41,265 nucleotides of DNA from Actinomycetota bacterium (GCA_026417515.1 JAOADC010000051.1:1-41265), one strand, 5' to 3'; shown: positions 6,812-16,770, numbered from the stretch's first letter. Numbers and translations: made by a program. The notes: generated from the sequence alone by a model not told the origin.

Positions 6812-9091
6812 ATGGGCAAGATAATTCAATCCTATTCAAGAACATCTTTGGGGGTGAAATCTTTGAGTAAAAGAAGCTTCTTATTTCTAGTGGCTGTTTT
6901 TGTTCTGATTGCTGCTTCAACTGCCCTTGCGGCTGATATTAAACCTAAGGTTTACAACAAGCAATCTCAGCACAGTGATTTCAGCTACTACTCAAATGGT
7001 CAAGATAGGGGCTACGATTTCAGCGGATTTACAACTTCTACCCACATCTACGGAACCTGGAACAATCCATACAAAGCTGGCATAGATGCCTATAACTACA
7101 ACGATGCTCAAGGGTACACACAACTTGGTCAGGGCGGAGTTCTTTTTGTCTGGGGTGAAAGTATCCTTCCAATGCTACAACAGATGGGTTACTCAAGCGA
7201 ACAGGCAAAGATGTACTTCCCCCTCTCTCTCCAAGCTGGCACAAAGTTTAGTTACACTGATCCGAACAAAGCAACAATGCAAAACGTCGGACAGGGTCCG
7301 CACGGCGGCTACACGACAACCACTCACAAATGTCGAGAGTGCCATGCCGTGCACCGTGCATCTGGTAAGTTCAAGCTTCTGCGTGCCGACTCGAGAGTCG
7401 AAGCTTGCGATTGGTGCCACGGACAAGGTGCTGGCTCTGGCTACAACATCCAGATGGACAATGATGATAGCCTGACACAGGAGTACAATGTTGGACACAC
7501 ACTTGGCTTTGGCAACAAAGATGGAGATTATAAGGCTCCAGACGACACCTATCCAGCATACACACCTAAGTACTACATGGGTGGCTTTTCTTGTATTGAT
7601 TGCCACAGCCCTCACGGCAATCCACAGAGACTCCTTGGATTTATGGATCAAGGAAGAATGTTCAATCCACAGGCTAATCTTCCATTCTCACGTGGAGATA
7701 ACGGAAACTCTGTCTTCTACAAGTTAGGCGTCCAGGTATCTGGTTTTATTTCCAACCCTGGCGAAAACGATGAAAACACTGAAATGATGCGTGTGCCCTG
7801 GCCTCTTAACGTAAGAAGACCTGCCTACGAAGTAACAATGACTATAGATCTTGGTATGGGACCAATGCAGGTTGCAGTATTCAATGTCTGGCAGGCTGCA
7901 GCTGATGGAGTTTCCTGGTTGGCAAGAAGACCAATTGTTCCTGGTGGGCGCTATCTGTTGATTGAAAACCCAGATGTGGAAATTGTGAATGGACAGGAAA
8001 TTCCAGATTATTCTCTTGCAAAGGTAAACTTCCCCGGCGATGGAAATCAGTATCCAGTCAATAAGTCAGCAACCAGTTGGGACTTCCCATATGGTACAGT
8101 ATCAGAAGATGACCTTTTAGGTGATAATGTTGGAAACTTTGTAAATCCATTATGCGCTGCAGTAACAATTAGCCAGTTCTGTCAGGACTGCCACGATGGT
8201 AACGCTGGTCTTCATACGCAGCCTACCCCTCTTTTCAGCGAAGATAGAGCCGCTCGTGGAGAGAAGGGAGCAAGCGCGTACGACATAGGCTACGGACACG
8301 ATACAAATCCAAGACACTGTGGTCGTCAGATGAAGTTTAATCCAGAAGATGCTAATGCTGAATCTGGAACTGGCAACTTTGGACCACATTGTAGAAACTG
8401 CCACAGAGGCGCTTCCTCTTGCGATCGCTGCCACGAAAATGGATTGATTGGAACAACAGATACTGCACTTGCAGCCTACAATGTTGAAGAAAACTATCCT
8501 GAGTTTGTTTCAAGCACCTTTGGATCCAATGCTTCTACCTTCCCAGCAAGCTGGCCACTCTATGGAGGACTCTCAAACATTGGATTCCCTGCTGGATTCC
8601 CAATCTCCTGGCTTGAGGCTTTTGGATTCGATGGTGCACACTACAACAAGACAACTCATATACGTACTGCAAACGAACGCTGGTATCATGAAAGAACAGT
8701 TGCCTGGGCATCTGATTGGCGCACAAACGCAACCCAATTAAGCCCTATGTGTTCTGACGATGGTTTCAGTTTCCCACATAGAACAATGGGTTATATGATG
8801 CTCAAGGACGAGTTATTCGGTCTTGATTTTGATGGAACTCCAGTTGGCGTTGGACAGATAAGAGATGGAATTCCTTCAACAATTTTAAGCGATGGAAGCA
8901 CCACTCAAGTTGCTACAAGCACCTTACCTTCTCAACTATATCAGAAACCTGCACAGGATCTCGATTCTGTATGTCTCGATTGCCACAATCCTACCATCTG
9001 GAATGCTACTTCCTATGACAACCACTTTGACAGCTGGTCAAGATCTGATGATAACTATAACGACGAACTTCTCTTGAGGGGACTTCCATAA
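6812..9091 (+). CDS. Secreted heptaheme c-type cytochrome
   Basis: 759 aa from the ATG, exported across the membrane. Seven CxxCH haem sites: CRECH (174), CDWCH (199), CIDCH (261), CQDCH (457), CRNCH (527), CDRCH (537) and CLDCH (721). A haem-free stretch of about 190 residues between the third and fourth sites looks beta-rich. Two starts are plausible. ATG 6812 follows AAGGGGGTGGT. TTG 6863 follows GGGGGTGA and gives a canonical signal peptide (KRSFLFLVAVFVLIAAS, cleavage after ALA). Such proteins usually carry electrons outside the cell; no close family was recognised. The gene stands alone with its own promoter and terminator, and its base composition is richer in G+C than its neighbours. 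Confidence 0.9.
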   Translation: MGKIIQSYSRTSLGVKSLSKRSFLFLVAVFVLIAASTALAADIKPKVYNKQSQHSDFSYYSNGQDRGYDFSGFTTSTHIYGTWNNPYKAGIDAYNYNDAQGYTQLGQGGVLFVWGESILPMLQQMGYSSEQAKMYFPLSLQAGTKFSYTDPNKATMQNVGQGPHGGYTTTTHKCRECHAVHRASGKFKLLRADSRVEACDWCHGQGAGSGYNIQMDNDDSLTQEYNVGHTLGFGNKDGDYKAPDDTYPAYTPKYYMGGFSCIDCHSPHGNPQRLLGFMDQGRMFNPQANLPFSRGDNGNSVFYKLGVQVSGFISNPGENDENTEMMRVPWPLNVRRPAYEVTMTIDLGMGPMQVAVFNVWQAAADGVSWLARRPIVPGGRYLLIENPDVEIVNGQEIPDYSLAKVNFPGDGNQYPVNKSATSWDFPYGTVSEDDLLGDNVGNFVNPLCAAVTISQFCQDCHDGNAGLHTQPTPLFSEDRAARGEKGASAYDIGYGHDTNPRHCGRQMKFNPEDANAESGTGNFGPHCRNCHRGASSCDRCHENGLIGTTDTALAAYNVEENYPEFVSSTFGSNASTFPASWPLYGGLSNIGFPAGFPISWLEAFGFDGAHYNKTTHIRTANERWYHERTVAWASDWRTNATQLSPMCSDDGFSFPHRTMGYMMLKDELFGLDFDGTPVGVGQIRDGIPSTILSDGSTTQVATSTLPSQLYQKPAQDLDSVCLDCHNPTIWNATSYDNHFDSWSRSDDNYNDELLLRGLP

Positions 9092-9101
9092 GTCTGGAAA
9101 T

Positions 9102-9135
9102 AAAAAAGCCCAGCCTTCTATGGCTGGGCTTTTTT
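9102..9135. terminator. Bidirectional rho-independent terminator
   Basis: Perfect 14-bp stem AAAAAAGCCCAGCC (9102-9115) / GGCTGGGCTTTTTT (9122-9135) with a 6-nt loop. It has a T-run on either strand and sits between the convergent cytochrome and NYN genes, so it probably ends both transcripts. Confidence 0.92.
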
Positions 9136-9144
9136 ATTTTTTAA

Positions 9145-9801
9145 TCATCGTCTTATTAAGTTTACAAGATCTTCTATTTCTATGAATTCGTCAGAAACAT
9201 CTATCAGTTCTTCAGAAGCCTTATAGCCGTTTGTTTGGGCTTCGCGAGATAATGTCGTTACAACGATGATTCTCACTCCATAGTTTTGAAGTTCTTTTAT
9301 GACTGGTACGAAATCTCCATCACCAGAAACAAGAACGATTTCATCAACATGGCTGGCTATTCTCAGCATATCGAGAACTATTTCGATATCAAGGTTAGCT
9401 TTAAACATTGCTTCTTCGGTAAGATAATCCTTGTAAACCCTTACAGGCTTTGTAACAACGTGGTAGCCGCTTCTGCTTAAAAATCTTAAAAAGTCAAGTT
9501 CCTTCTTTCTTTTTGAAATTAGGTTTGCATAGATATCTCGTTCTTTGGTATTTAAAGAGTTTTCTGTTGTTGAATTGTTTAAATCTTCATCGCCGCTGTT
9601 CTCTTTTAAACGTATAAAGGCTTTTATGGATTCCTCAGTCCAGATGCCGCTGTAATAGTAAGCTCTGAGAAGATATCTGTCCTTGCTAAGAACTTCAAGT
9701 AATTTGTTGAAGTCTACTTTTAGCTTTAACGCTTTATAGGTTGCATACTTAAAGTTGCTTCCATCAATAAAAATTGCTCTCTTTATTTTTCCATCAACCA
9801 T
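9145..9801 (-). CDS. NYN-domain (LabA-like PIN) putative RNase
   Basis: 218 aa. NYN domains share the PIN nuclease fold with a metal-binding acidic pocket and are thought to process RNA. Candidate acidic residues are Asp13 in FIDGSNF, Asp138 in ANLDIEIVLDML, and Asp161/Asp163 in VSGDGDFVPVI. A polar, low-complexity insertion (about 66-90, rich in N, S, T, E) interrupts the core before the Lys-rich helix. The gene overlaps the end of polX by 8 nt and closes the long minus-strand cluster. The substrate is unknown. Confidence 0.87.
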   Translation of the reverse strand: MVDGKIKRAIFIDGSNFKYATYKALKLKVDFNKLLEVLSKDRYLLRAYYYSGIWTEESIKAFIRLKENSGDEDLNNSTTENSLNTKERDIYANLISKRKKELDFLRFLSRSGYHVVTKPVRVYKDYLTEEAMFKANLDIEIVLDMLRIASHVDEIVLVSGDGDFVPVIKELQNYGVRIIVVTTLSREAQTNGYKASEELIDVSDEFIEIEDLVNLIRR

Positions 9802-11539
9802 ATCTTTTCATCCTTTCAATTCTTCTCTTTTTAATCTCATCTTTAAGTTCATTTAAAGAAAATGTATTTAGAATATCGCTTTTTTCCAACCACCCTCGTC
9901 TTGCTGTTGTAACACCATATTTAATTAAAGGTAGATGGGAGACTGAATGAGAATCTGTGCCAATGATAAACTTTACACCATATCTTTTGGCTAGCCTTAT
10001 AAGCCTTGGTGGTAGGTCTAGCCTGTCTGGAAAAGAATTAATTTCAAAAAGAGTTCCTGTTTTTGCAGCCTCTTCAAAAACTCGCTCAAAGTCTATGTCT
10101 GCTTCAGGTCTCTTTAATAGAAGTCTAGTTGTCGGATGGCCAATAGCATCTACGTAAGGATTTTGCATTACCTTAATAAGTCTTTCAGTTATCTTGTCTC
10201 TATCTGACGAAAGTCCCCAGTGGAGTGAAGCGATGCAGAAGTCAAATTCTTTAAGCACAGATTCTTCATAGTCAACCTGACCGTCTTTATCGATGTTCAG
10301 TTCAATTCCTTTCAGTAAAACGATTTTACCTGCATACTTCTCATTAATTTCATCAATGGCTTCATTTCTTGCTTTGAGCTGCTCTAACGTTAAACCTCTT
10401 GCAACCATCAGTCTTTTTGCGTGGTCAGTAACTGATATATATTCGTATCCCATATGTTCAGCAATGTAGGCAAGGTCTTCTAAGCTTGCTGAACTGTCTG
10501 ACCAGTCAGAGTGAATATGTAGGTCTCCTTTAATGTCTTTAGAACACAAAAGTTTTGGTAGTGTTCCATTCTTTGCTGCTTCAATTTCTCCCCAATCTTC
10601 TCTTAGCTCAGGTGGTATGTAATGAAGACCCAGAAATTCGTAGAGTTCTTCTTCAGAAGAAAAGGTTAGAAGTTTTCCATTTTTTAAGAAAATCCCCTCG
10701 TGCGTAAGGCGATTTCCAGAACTCTTGGCAATCTGTCTCAATCGTATGTTGTGTTCTTTAGATCCAGTTAAATGCAAAAGTGCTGCGCCTTTTTTCTCTT
10801 CAGTTGTAATCAAAAAGTCAAACTGGACGCCTTTGTCATCAATTACTCGAGTTATTTCCTCGCCTTCCACCACGCTGGATGTATTTCCAGTTCTCTTAAT
10901 AAAATGGCTCAGAGCTTTTCCTGAATCAGCACCAAATATTAAGAAATCCAGATCCCCTACGGTTTCTTTTCCTCTTCTTAGGGAACCTGCAATCATCAGA
11001 TTCACTTCAGGATGATATTTACCGAAAAACTCTCTAATTCTATAAGATAATTCTTCTGCCTCATTTAATAGCATTCTTTCATAAGAGAGTTCTTTGTTTG
11101 AGAGTGCTGCTCTCAGTTTCGAAAGGGTTTTTGAACTTATTCCCCTTGCTTCCTTTATCTTTCCAGTAAAAAGTGCTTCCTTAAGATCTGATATGTTTGA
11201 AATTCCGAACTGGTCAAAAAGAATTTTGGCTGTTTTTGGTCCTATGTGAGGAATTTTTAAGAGCTCGACAATCTCTATCGGTATTTTCTTTTGGATCTCC
11301 TCAAGAAGAGGTAGCCTTCCTTCTTCAACATATTTTTGTATCTGTTGAGAAATGCTTTTTCCTATGCCTGGTAGTGCTTCTAACTCACCTTTGCGAACAA
11401 GACTACGAATATCTTCAGGAATTGCCCTTATTGATTGAGCAGCTTTTAGATACGCCTTGGCTTTAAATGGATTTTCTCCAGTTATTTCCAATAATTCGCT
11501 TAAAGTCTCAAGTTTCTTAGCAAGTTCTTCGTTTGTCAT
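9794..11539 (-). CDS. polX: DNA polymerase/3'-5' exonuclease PolX (family X + PHP)
   Basis: 581 aa, normal for bacterial PolX, a gap-filling repair polymerase. Order of domains: N-terminal 8-kDa-like region with helix-hairpin-helix motifs (LPGIGKSISQQI about 56-67; IPHIGPKTAKIL 96-107), palm with AGSLRRGKETVGDLDFL (184-200; catalytic Asp196, Asp198 and Asp241), and a C-terminal PHP domain from about 338. The PHP metal motifs DLHIHSDWSD, TDHAKR, GIELNID, GHPTT and GTDSHS are all present, so both activities appear intact. The start overlaps the argH stop as TGATG. Its position after argH is not a functional link that I recognise. Confidence 0.94.
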   Translation of the reverse strand: MTNEELAKKLETLSELLEITGENPFKAKAYLKAAQSIRAIPEDIRSLVRKGELEALPGIGKSISQQIQKYVEEGRLPLLEEIQKKIPIEIVELLKIPHIGPKTAKILFDQFGISNISDLKEALFTGKIKEARGISSKTLSKLRAALSNKELSYERMLLNEAEELSYRIREFFGKYHPEVNLMIAGSLRRGKETVGDLDFLIFGADSGKALSHFIKRTGNTSSVVEGEEITRVIDDKGVQFDFLITTEEKKGAALLHLTGSKEHNIRLRQIAKSSGNRLTHEGIFLKNGKLLTFSSEEELYEFLGLHYIPPELREDWGEIEAAKNGTLPKLLCSKDIKGDLHIHSDWSDSSASLEDLAYIAEHMGYEYISVTDHAKRLMVARGLTLEQLKARNEAIDEINEKYAGKIVLLKGIELNIDKDGQVDYEESVLKEFDFCIASLHWGLSSDRDKITERLIKVMQNPYVDAIGHPTTRLLLKRPEADIDFERVFEEAAKTGTLFEINSFPDRLDLPPRLIRLAKRYGVKFIIGTDSHSVSHLPLIKYGVTTARRGWLEKSDILNTFSLNELKDEIKKRRIERMKRYG

Positions 11540-12993
11540 CAGATATTACTATAAGCGCTGCCAAACAATCTTTCAAAAATCTTTCTCTGCTTATCTTCCT
11601 CTTCTTTTATCCAGTTTTCTTCCCTTACAACAATTTCTTCTGCAATCTTGATTTGAGTCAGCACAGAGGATCTTGAAGTTCCACCTACAGAAGTTTTTTT
11701 CTCAAGAGATAATTCAATGTTAAAAATTTCATAATAGTCATCTTCAAATATAGGAGAGATTGATTTCAATTCGTCCAATTCAATTTCAGATAACTTCTTT
11801 CCACTCTCTTCGCTATGCTTAACAACTCTACCTACTATCTCGTGTGCCTTGCGGAAGGGAACACCCTTCCTGACAAGATAATCTGCAATATCTGTTGCCA
11901 GTAGATATTCGTCAGAGGCTGCCTCTTTCATTCTCTCCACATCAAAATGCAAAGTTCTTATGACATCTGAAAAAATTCTAAGAACGGTACACATATTCTC
12001 AGAAATCTCGCAAGCAAAAACCCTATCTTCTTGTAAATCCCTGTTATAGGTTAGAGGTAGTGATTTTAGAACAGTTGCAACCTGGACCCACGCACCAATT
12101 ACCCTTCCTGAAAATGCTCTAATTAGCTCAAGCGAATCAGGGTTCTTCTTCTGTGGCATAAGTGAAGAACCTGTGCTATATTTCTCTCCCACTTCTACAA
12201 AACCAAATTCTTTTGTGTTCCAGCAAATAATTTCTTCAGAAAACCTCGATATGTGAAGTATAAGATTGACAGCCTGTGATAGGAAATGTAGAACGAAGTC
12301 CCTGTCTGAAACAGCATCCATAGAGTTTTGAGAAGGATCTTTAAAACCAAGCATTTCAGAAATGAGTTTTCTATTTAAGCCAAAACTGTTGCCTGCCAGA
12401 GCACCTGATCCAAGTGGACAAAAGTCCATCTTCTTTCTGGCGCTAACAAATCTGTCGAAATCTCTCTTAAGCATAAAAAACCAACTCAGTAGATGGTGAG
12501 CTAAACGAACAGGTTGCGCCCTTTGCATATGGGTATAACCTGGAATTACATCATCGATATGAATTCTTGCTTTTTCAAGAATACTGTGATGGATGCTCAG
12601 AATGCCTGAATTGATTTCTAAAATTTTTCTTTTCAAAAAAAGTCTTAAATCAGTGGCAATCTGTTCGTTTCTGGAGCGACCTGTATGCACTTTAAGCGCA
12701 GATTCACCTATGAGTTCAAAAAGCGATCTTTCAACAGCGCTGTGAATATCTTCGTCTTCTCTGCTCCAGAATGGTCTTCCAGCACTAGTGTTTAAATACA
12801 TATTTCTTAAAGCATCAATGATTGTCCTTTTTTCTTCATCCGTTAAAATCCCTGCATCGTTTAGAGCATATACATAGGCAGCATTTTGCAGGATCTCTTC
12901 ACGCCAGAGGTACGAATCAGTTGCAATCGAAGATGAAAACTCTAAGAATGCTTTATCTGGTTCTTCTGAAAAACGACCTCCCCAGAGTTTCAA
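11539..12993 (-). CDS. argH: Argininosuccinate lyase
   Basis: 484 aa. It cleaves argininosuccinate to arginine and fumarate, the last step of arginine synthesis. The superfamily signature GSSLMPQKKNP is intact, as are the N-terminal LWGGRFSEEPD and the active-site HTGRSRNEQ and YTHMQRAQP. The start is TTG at 12993, 2 nt after argG. A C-terminal tail of about 25 charged residues extends past the usual end. It is the last arginine gene of the cluster. Confidence 0.96.
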   Translation of the reverse strand: MKLWGGRFSEEPDKAFLEFSSSIATDSYLWREEILQNAAYVYALNDAGILTDEEKRTIIDALRNMYLNTSAGRPFWSREDEDIHSAVERSLFELIGESALKVHTGRSRNEQIATDLRLFLKRKILEINSGILSIHHSILEKARIHIDDVIPGYTHMQRAQPVRLAHHLLSWFFMLKRDFDRFVSARKKMDFCPLGSGALAGNSFGLNRKLISEMLGFKDPSQNSMDAVSDRDFVLHFLSQAVNLILHISRFSEEIICWNTKEFGFVEVGEKYSTGSSLMPQKKNPDSLELIRAFSGRVIGAWVQVATVLKSLPLTYNRDLQEDRVFACEISENMCTVLRIFSDVIRTLHFDVERMKEAASDEYLLATDIADYLVRKGVPFRKAHEIVGRVVKHSEESGKKLSEIELDELKSISPIFEDDYYEIFNIELSLEKKTSVGGTSRSSVLTQIKIAEEIVVREENWIKEEEDKQRKIFERLFGSAYSNI

Positions 12994-12995
12994 TG

Positions 12996-14189
12996 CTAAT
13001 CTTCCTTACGGTTAACCTTTGAAAATATTTTTAATGGTAGTCCCCAGAGATTTACGAATCCACGAGCATCCTCGTGGCTGAATTGATCCTTTTCTTCGTA
13101 TGTTGCAAGCTCTTCCAGGTATAAAGAGTGAGGAGAACTTCTTTTTACTGGTATTGCTTTCCCTTTATAAAGTTTTAAGGTAACCTCCCCTGTAACGGGT
13201 TTCTGTGTTCTTTCTACAAAGGCAAACAGCGATTCAAGAAGTGGTGAATACCATTTTCCGTAATATATAAGTTCTGATATGTCCTGTTCCACTTTTTTCT
13301 TATAGTGAAAAGTATCTCTTTCAAGTGTCAAGGACTCAAGATCTTCGTGAGCGACAAGTATAACCTCAGCTGCTGGGACCTCATATATTTCTCTTGATTT
13401 GATGCCCACCAGACGACTTTCAATCATATCAACTCTTCCAATACCATGCCGACCTGCAATCTCAGTCAACCTTTCAATAATTTGCCTTAATTCGAGTTTC
13501 TCACCATTTAAAGAGGTTGGTAAGCCTTCGGAAAATCCTATGGTTATGTACTCAGGTTCATCCGGTGCTAAATGATGTGAGCAGGTCAGTTTATAGGCAT
13601 CTTCTGGTGGTTCGTTCATTAGATTCTCCAGCGGACCACATTCAACAGATCTTCCCCATATGTTTTCATCAATGCTATAGGGACTTTTCTTGGTAACAGG
13701 GATTGGAATCTCGTTCTTCTGTGCATACTCAATGGCTCTGTCTCTTGTTAGTTTCCAGTCTCTTACAGGTGCCATAACCTGAATATCTGGATCAAGAGCA
13801 GCAACTGAAACTTCAAATCTAACCTGATCATTGCCTTTTCCAGTACTTCCGTGGGCTACCAAATCTGCACCCACTTCTCTTGCCACTCTGACAAGATGCT
13901 TTGCAATCAATGGTCTCGAAAGGGCAGTAAAAAGAGGATACTTACCTTCATACTTAGCATTGGATCTTATGGAAGGAGATACAAATTCATTTAAGAACTC
14001 TTCCACGGCATCAACTACATAGGCTTTCTGTGCACCGACCCTTATTGCCTTATCTGCAAGAGGCTGCAGGTCTTCGCCCTGTCCCAAATCGACCAAAACA
14101 GCATAAACTTCATAGCCTTGAGATGCAAGCATATGGCAAATGACAGAAGTATCAAGACCTCCTGAATAAGCAAGAACTACCTTCTTCAA
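12996..14189 (-). CDS. argG: Argininosuccinate synthase
   Basis: 397 aa, typical length. It joins citrulline and aspartate using ATP. The pyrophosphatase loop AYSGGLDTS is at 8-16, followed by family segments GSTGKGNDQVRFE and SPYSIDENIWGRSVECG. The start is TTG at 14189, preceded by a strong AGGAGGAG. It lies 49 nt after argR, the only larger gap inside the argJ-argH run. Confidence 0.97.
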   Translation of the reverse strand: MKKVVLAYSGGLDTSVICHMLASQGYEVYAVLVDLGQGEDLQPLADKAIRVGAQKAYVVDAVEEFLNEFVSPSIRSNAKYEGKYPLFTALSRPLIAKHLVRVAREVGADLVAHGSTGKGNDQVRFEVSVAALDPDIQVMAPVRDWKLTRDRAIEYAQKNEIPIPVTKKSPYSIDENIWGRSVECGPLENLMNEPPEDAYKLTCSHHLAPDEPEYITIGFSEGLPTSLNGEKLELRQIIERLTEIAGRHGIGRVDMIESRLVGIKSREIYEVPAAEVILVAHEDLESLTLERDTFHYKKKVEQDISELIYYGKWYSPLLESLFAFVERTQKPVTGEVTLKLYKGKAIPVKRSSPHSLYLEELATYEEKDQFSHEDARGFVNLWGLPLKIFSKVNRKED

Positions 14190-14238
14190 GGAATAACTCC
14201 TCCTTTTTTAAATCAAGAATATATGATTTTATCAGATT

Positions 14239-14676
14239 TTAGCCTGCAAGCTGTCTTATTCTTCTTGCTATCTCCTTGGCTTCTGCCTCGCCAGTAGCGA
14301 CAACCAAGAATGTGTCATCGCCTGCTATTGTTCCTACGACTTCTTCCCACCTCGCTGCATCGACCGCTTGTGCAACGCTGCTTGCGCCACCAGGAGTTGT
14401 TTTGACCACCACAAGATTTGCGCTTTCTCTTGCCCATAAAACAAGATCTTCGCACATACGTCTTAAATGTCTGTCTTCAGCCAGAATATAAACAGAACGT
14501 CCATCCTCTCCTGATACCTTCTCAAGTCCAAGTTGAGAAACGTCTCTCGAAACTGTGGCCTGAGTTACCTTAAATCCTAACTTCTGCAGTTCCTCTACTA
14601 ATTCGCCCTGTGTCCTTATGGTCTTTGTTCTTACTAACCTTCTTATGGCTTCATGTCTTTCGTTTTTCTTGCCCAT
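14239..14676 (-). CDS. argR: Arginine repressor
   Basis: 145 aa from ATG 14676. This start overlaps the argF stop as TAATG and follows AGAGGTGA; an upstream in-frame ATG at 14694 lies inside argF and lacks these features. The N-terminal winged helix contains TQATVSRDVSQLGLEKV. The C-terminal hexamerisation/arginine-binding domain contains GGASSVAQAVDAARW and GTIAGDDTFLVV. ArgR senses arginine and binds ARG boxes; candidate boxes flank the argJ promoter (18809-18862), which would make the operon autoregulated. Confidence 0.96.
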   Translation of the reverse strand: MGKKNERHEAIRRLVRTKTIRTQGELVEELQKLGFKVTQATVSRDVSQLGLEKVSGEDGRSVYILAEDRHLRRMCEDLVLWARESANLVVVKTTPGGASSVAQAVDAARWEEVVGTIAGDDTFLVVATGEAEAKEIARRIRQLAG

Positions 14677-15587
14677 TATCTCACCTCTTTCCAAAGATAG
14701 AAAAATACAGCTGCAGCAGTGTGCAGCCTATTTTCAGCCTGGTCGAAAACTATTGACCTCTCAGATTCAAAAACATCTTCAGTGACTTCCTCGCCTTTGT
14801 GTGCAGGAAGACAATGCATAAAGTAGGCATCTTCTGATTCAGCCATCAATTCTTGATTCACTTGCCAGCCTTTGAATGCTTTCTTCCTCTCTTTTTCTTC
14901 CATATCAAAACCCATACTTACCCAGGTATCAGTATATATCGCGTCTGCGTTCTTAACCGCTTCTTTTGGGTCTTCAAAAATAGAAATCTTTTTGCCGCCG
15001 ATCATCTCTGCTTGTTTTACCACGTTAAAATCAGGTTCATAACCAGGTGGGGTAGAAATCCTAATGTTAAATCCAAATATCGATGAAGCAATAATAAGAG
15101 AATGGCAAACGTTGTTTCCATCGCCAACGTAAGCAAGGGTAAAGTCAAGACCGCCTGTTTTTTCGTAAAGAGTAAAAACATCTGCTATAGCCTGCAAAGG
15201 ATGATGCTTGTCAGAAAGGGCATTTACAACAGGGACAGAAGCGTATACAGACATCTCTGAGAGTGTTTGGTGTTCATATACTCTTGCGCAGATAGCATCT
15301 ACATACCTTGATAAAACCCTTGTTGTGTCCTTTATATCCTCACCTCTTGATAGTTGCATATCGTTTGAGCTAAGCACCACAGGATGGGCTCCTAGTAAAG
15401 AGATGGCAACCTCTAATGATACCCTTGTTCTTGTAGATGGTTTTTCAAAAATGAGTGCTGCTTTCATCCCTTCACAAGTACGCAAAAGCGAATTCTCTTT
15501 CCTCTCTTTAAACTCTTTTGAAAGTTCTAAGATTCTTAATGCTTCCTCTTTATTTAGTTCAGTCAGATCTAAAAGATGCTTAACCAA
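14676..15587 (-). CDS. argF: Ornithine carbamoyltransferase
   Basis: 303 aa. It makes citrulline from ornithine and carbamoyl phosphate. The carbamoyl-phosphate site STRTR is at 51-55, HPLQ at 129-132, and the ornithine-site HCLPAH near 260. The start is TTG at 15587 after GGAGATTC, overlapping the argD end by 8 nt. The downstream argR start overlaps its stop codon. Confidence 0.97.
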   Translation of the reverse strand: MVKHLLDLTELNKEEALRILELSKEFKERKENSLLRTCEGMKAALIFEKPSTRTRVSLEVAISLLGAHPVVLSSNDMQLSRGEDIKDTTRVLSRYVDAICARVYEHQTLSEMSVYASVPVVNALSDKHHPLQAIADVFTLYEKTGGLDFTLAYVGDGNNVCHSLIIASSIFGFNIRISTPPGYEPDFNVVKQAEMIGGKKISIFEDPKEAVKNADAIYTDTWVSMGFDMEEKERKKAFKGWQVNQELMAESEDAYFMHCLPAHKGEEVTEDVFESERSIVFDQAENRLHTAAAVFFYLWKEVR

Positions 15588-16770
15588 GAATCTCCTCCAG
15601 TGCTTCCCCTAAAATTAACGCAGCCTCTTCAAAATGTTCTTCTTTTGCAATAAAAGGAGGCAAGAATCTTAATGTATTATCACCACACCTTGAAGCGAGT
15701 AATCCCCTTTCAGCTAACCTTGAAACTAAAGCTTCAGCTATTGGTTGCGAAAACTCCACAGCAACCATTAATCCTTCTCCCCTAATTTCCTTAACTTTAT
15801 CATTATTATGCAAATTTTTAAATAATTCTTGCATAAATAACCTTCCATTTTTCAAATTTCTTTCAGCGTAATTCTCTCTTTCCATAATATCAAGCACCTT
15901 CGTTGCAACAGCAGTACAGAGGGCGTTCCCACCGTATGTGCTACCGTGATCCCCTGCCTTAAGGAGTGAGGCAAGTTCTTCTTTTATCCAGGTTCCCCCA
16001 ATAGGCAATCCATTGGCAAGACCCTTTGCAATAGCAACTACATCTGGAAACATCTGTCTCTTCTGGCCTGCAAGAAATGTTTCGCCTGTCCTCCATAGGC
16101 CTGTTTGAACTTCATCTACTATGAAGAGTGCACCCACTTTCTTGCAGAGGTTGTAGGCATATCTAAGGAAATTATCTTCAATCATTCTAACACCTTTTTC
16201 TCCCTGGATTACCTCGACAATAAGCGCTGAAGTCGCTTCGTCAACCGTTCTTTCAAGTTCCTCAAAATCCCCAGGGCAAATATGTGTAAAATCAGGTAGC
16301 ATACTGCCAAAACCTGATTTAATCTTTTCCTGACCGGTTGCTGACATAGAACCAAAGGTTCGACCATGAAAGGATCCATAAAGAGTTACGATCTTTCTCT
16401 TGCCGCTGACCTGTCCGTAACGTCTTGCTATCTTAATTGCAGCTTCAATAGATTCTGTTCCACTATTCGAAAAGAACCACTTTCCTTCACCTACATATTG
16501 GCTCAGCTTTTCGGCAAGACGTATCTGTGGATAACTGTAAAAAAGGTTTGAACAGGTATACAAATGTTTACTCTGTTCATATAACGCCGAATTGATTTCC
16601 TCGTTTGAATGGCCAAGAGGTGTAACTCCTACGCCAGTTATAAAATCCAAATACCTTTTGCCCTGTTCATCGTAAAGGAAAACCCCTTCTCCCTTCACAA
16701 AGACGATCTTCTGGCGTGAAAATACTGGCCAATAAAATTTTGCCTCGTTTTCAAATATGCTTTTACTCAA
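15580..16770 (-). CDS. argD: Acetylornithine aminotransferase
   Basis: 396 aa, class-III PLP aminotransferase. It makes N-acetylornithine in the acetyl cycle. Seen: SNSGTESIEAAIKIAR (101-116), the PLP-phosphate-side VDEVQTGLWRTG, and the Schiff-base Lys249 in VAIAKGLANGLPIGG. The start is TTG at 16770, overlapping the argB stop as TTGA. Context inside argB-argF supports the arginine assignment over other class-III enzymes. Confidence 0.95.
   Translation of the reverse strand: MSKSIFENEAKFYWPVFSRQKIVFVKGEGVFLYDEQGKRYLDFITGVGVTPLGHSNEEINSALYEQSKHLYTCSNLFYSYPQIRLAEKLSQYVGEGKWFFSNSGTESIEAAIKIARRYGQVSGKRKIVTLYGSFHGRTFGSMSATGQEKIKSGFGSMLPDFTHICPGDFEELERTVDEATSALIVEVIQGEKGVRMIEDNFLRYAYNLCKKVGALFIVDEVQTGLWRTGETFLAGQKRQMFPDVVAIAKGLANGLPIGGTWIKEELASLLKAGDHGSTYGGNALCTAVATKVLDIMERENYAERNLKNGRLFMQELFKNLHNNDKVKEIRGEGLMVAVEFSQPIAEALVSRLAERGLLASRCGDNTLRFLPPFIAKEEHFEEAALILGEALEEILG

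Noticed and set aside
7038-7651. Long antisense reading frames across the cytochrome gene
   Set aside because: They are mirror frames of a GC-richer gene; the plus frame has signal peptide, haem motifs, promoter and terminator.
14677-14694. Upstream ATG start for argR
   Set aside because: It lies inside argF without a ribosome-binding site, while ATG 14676 has AGAGGTGA and a TAATG overlap.
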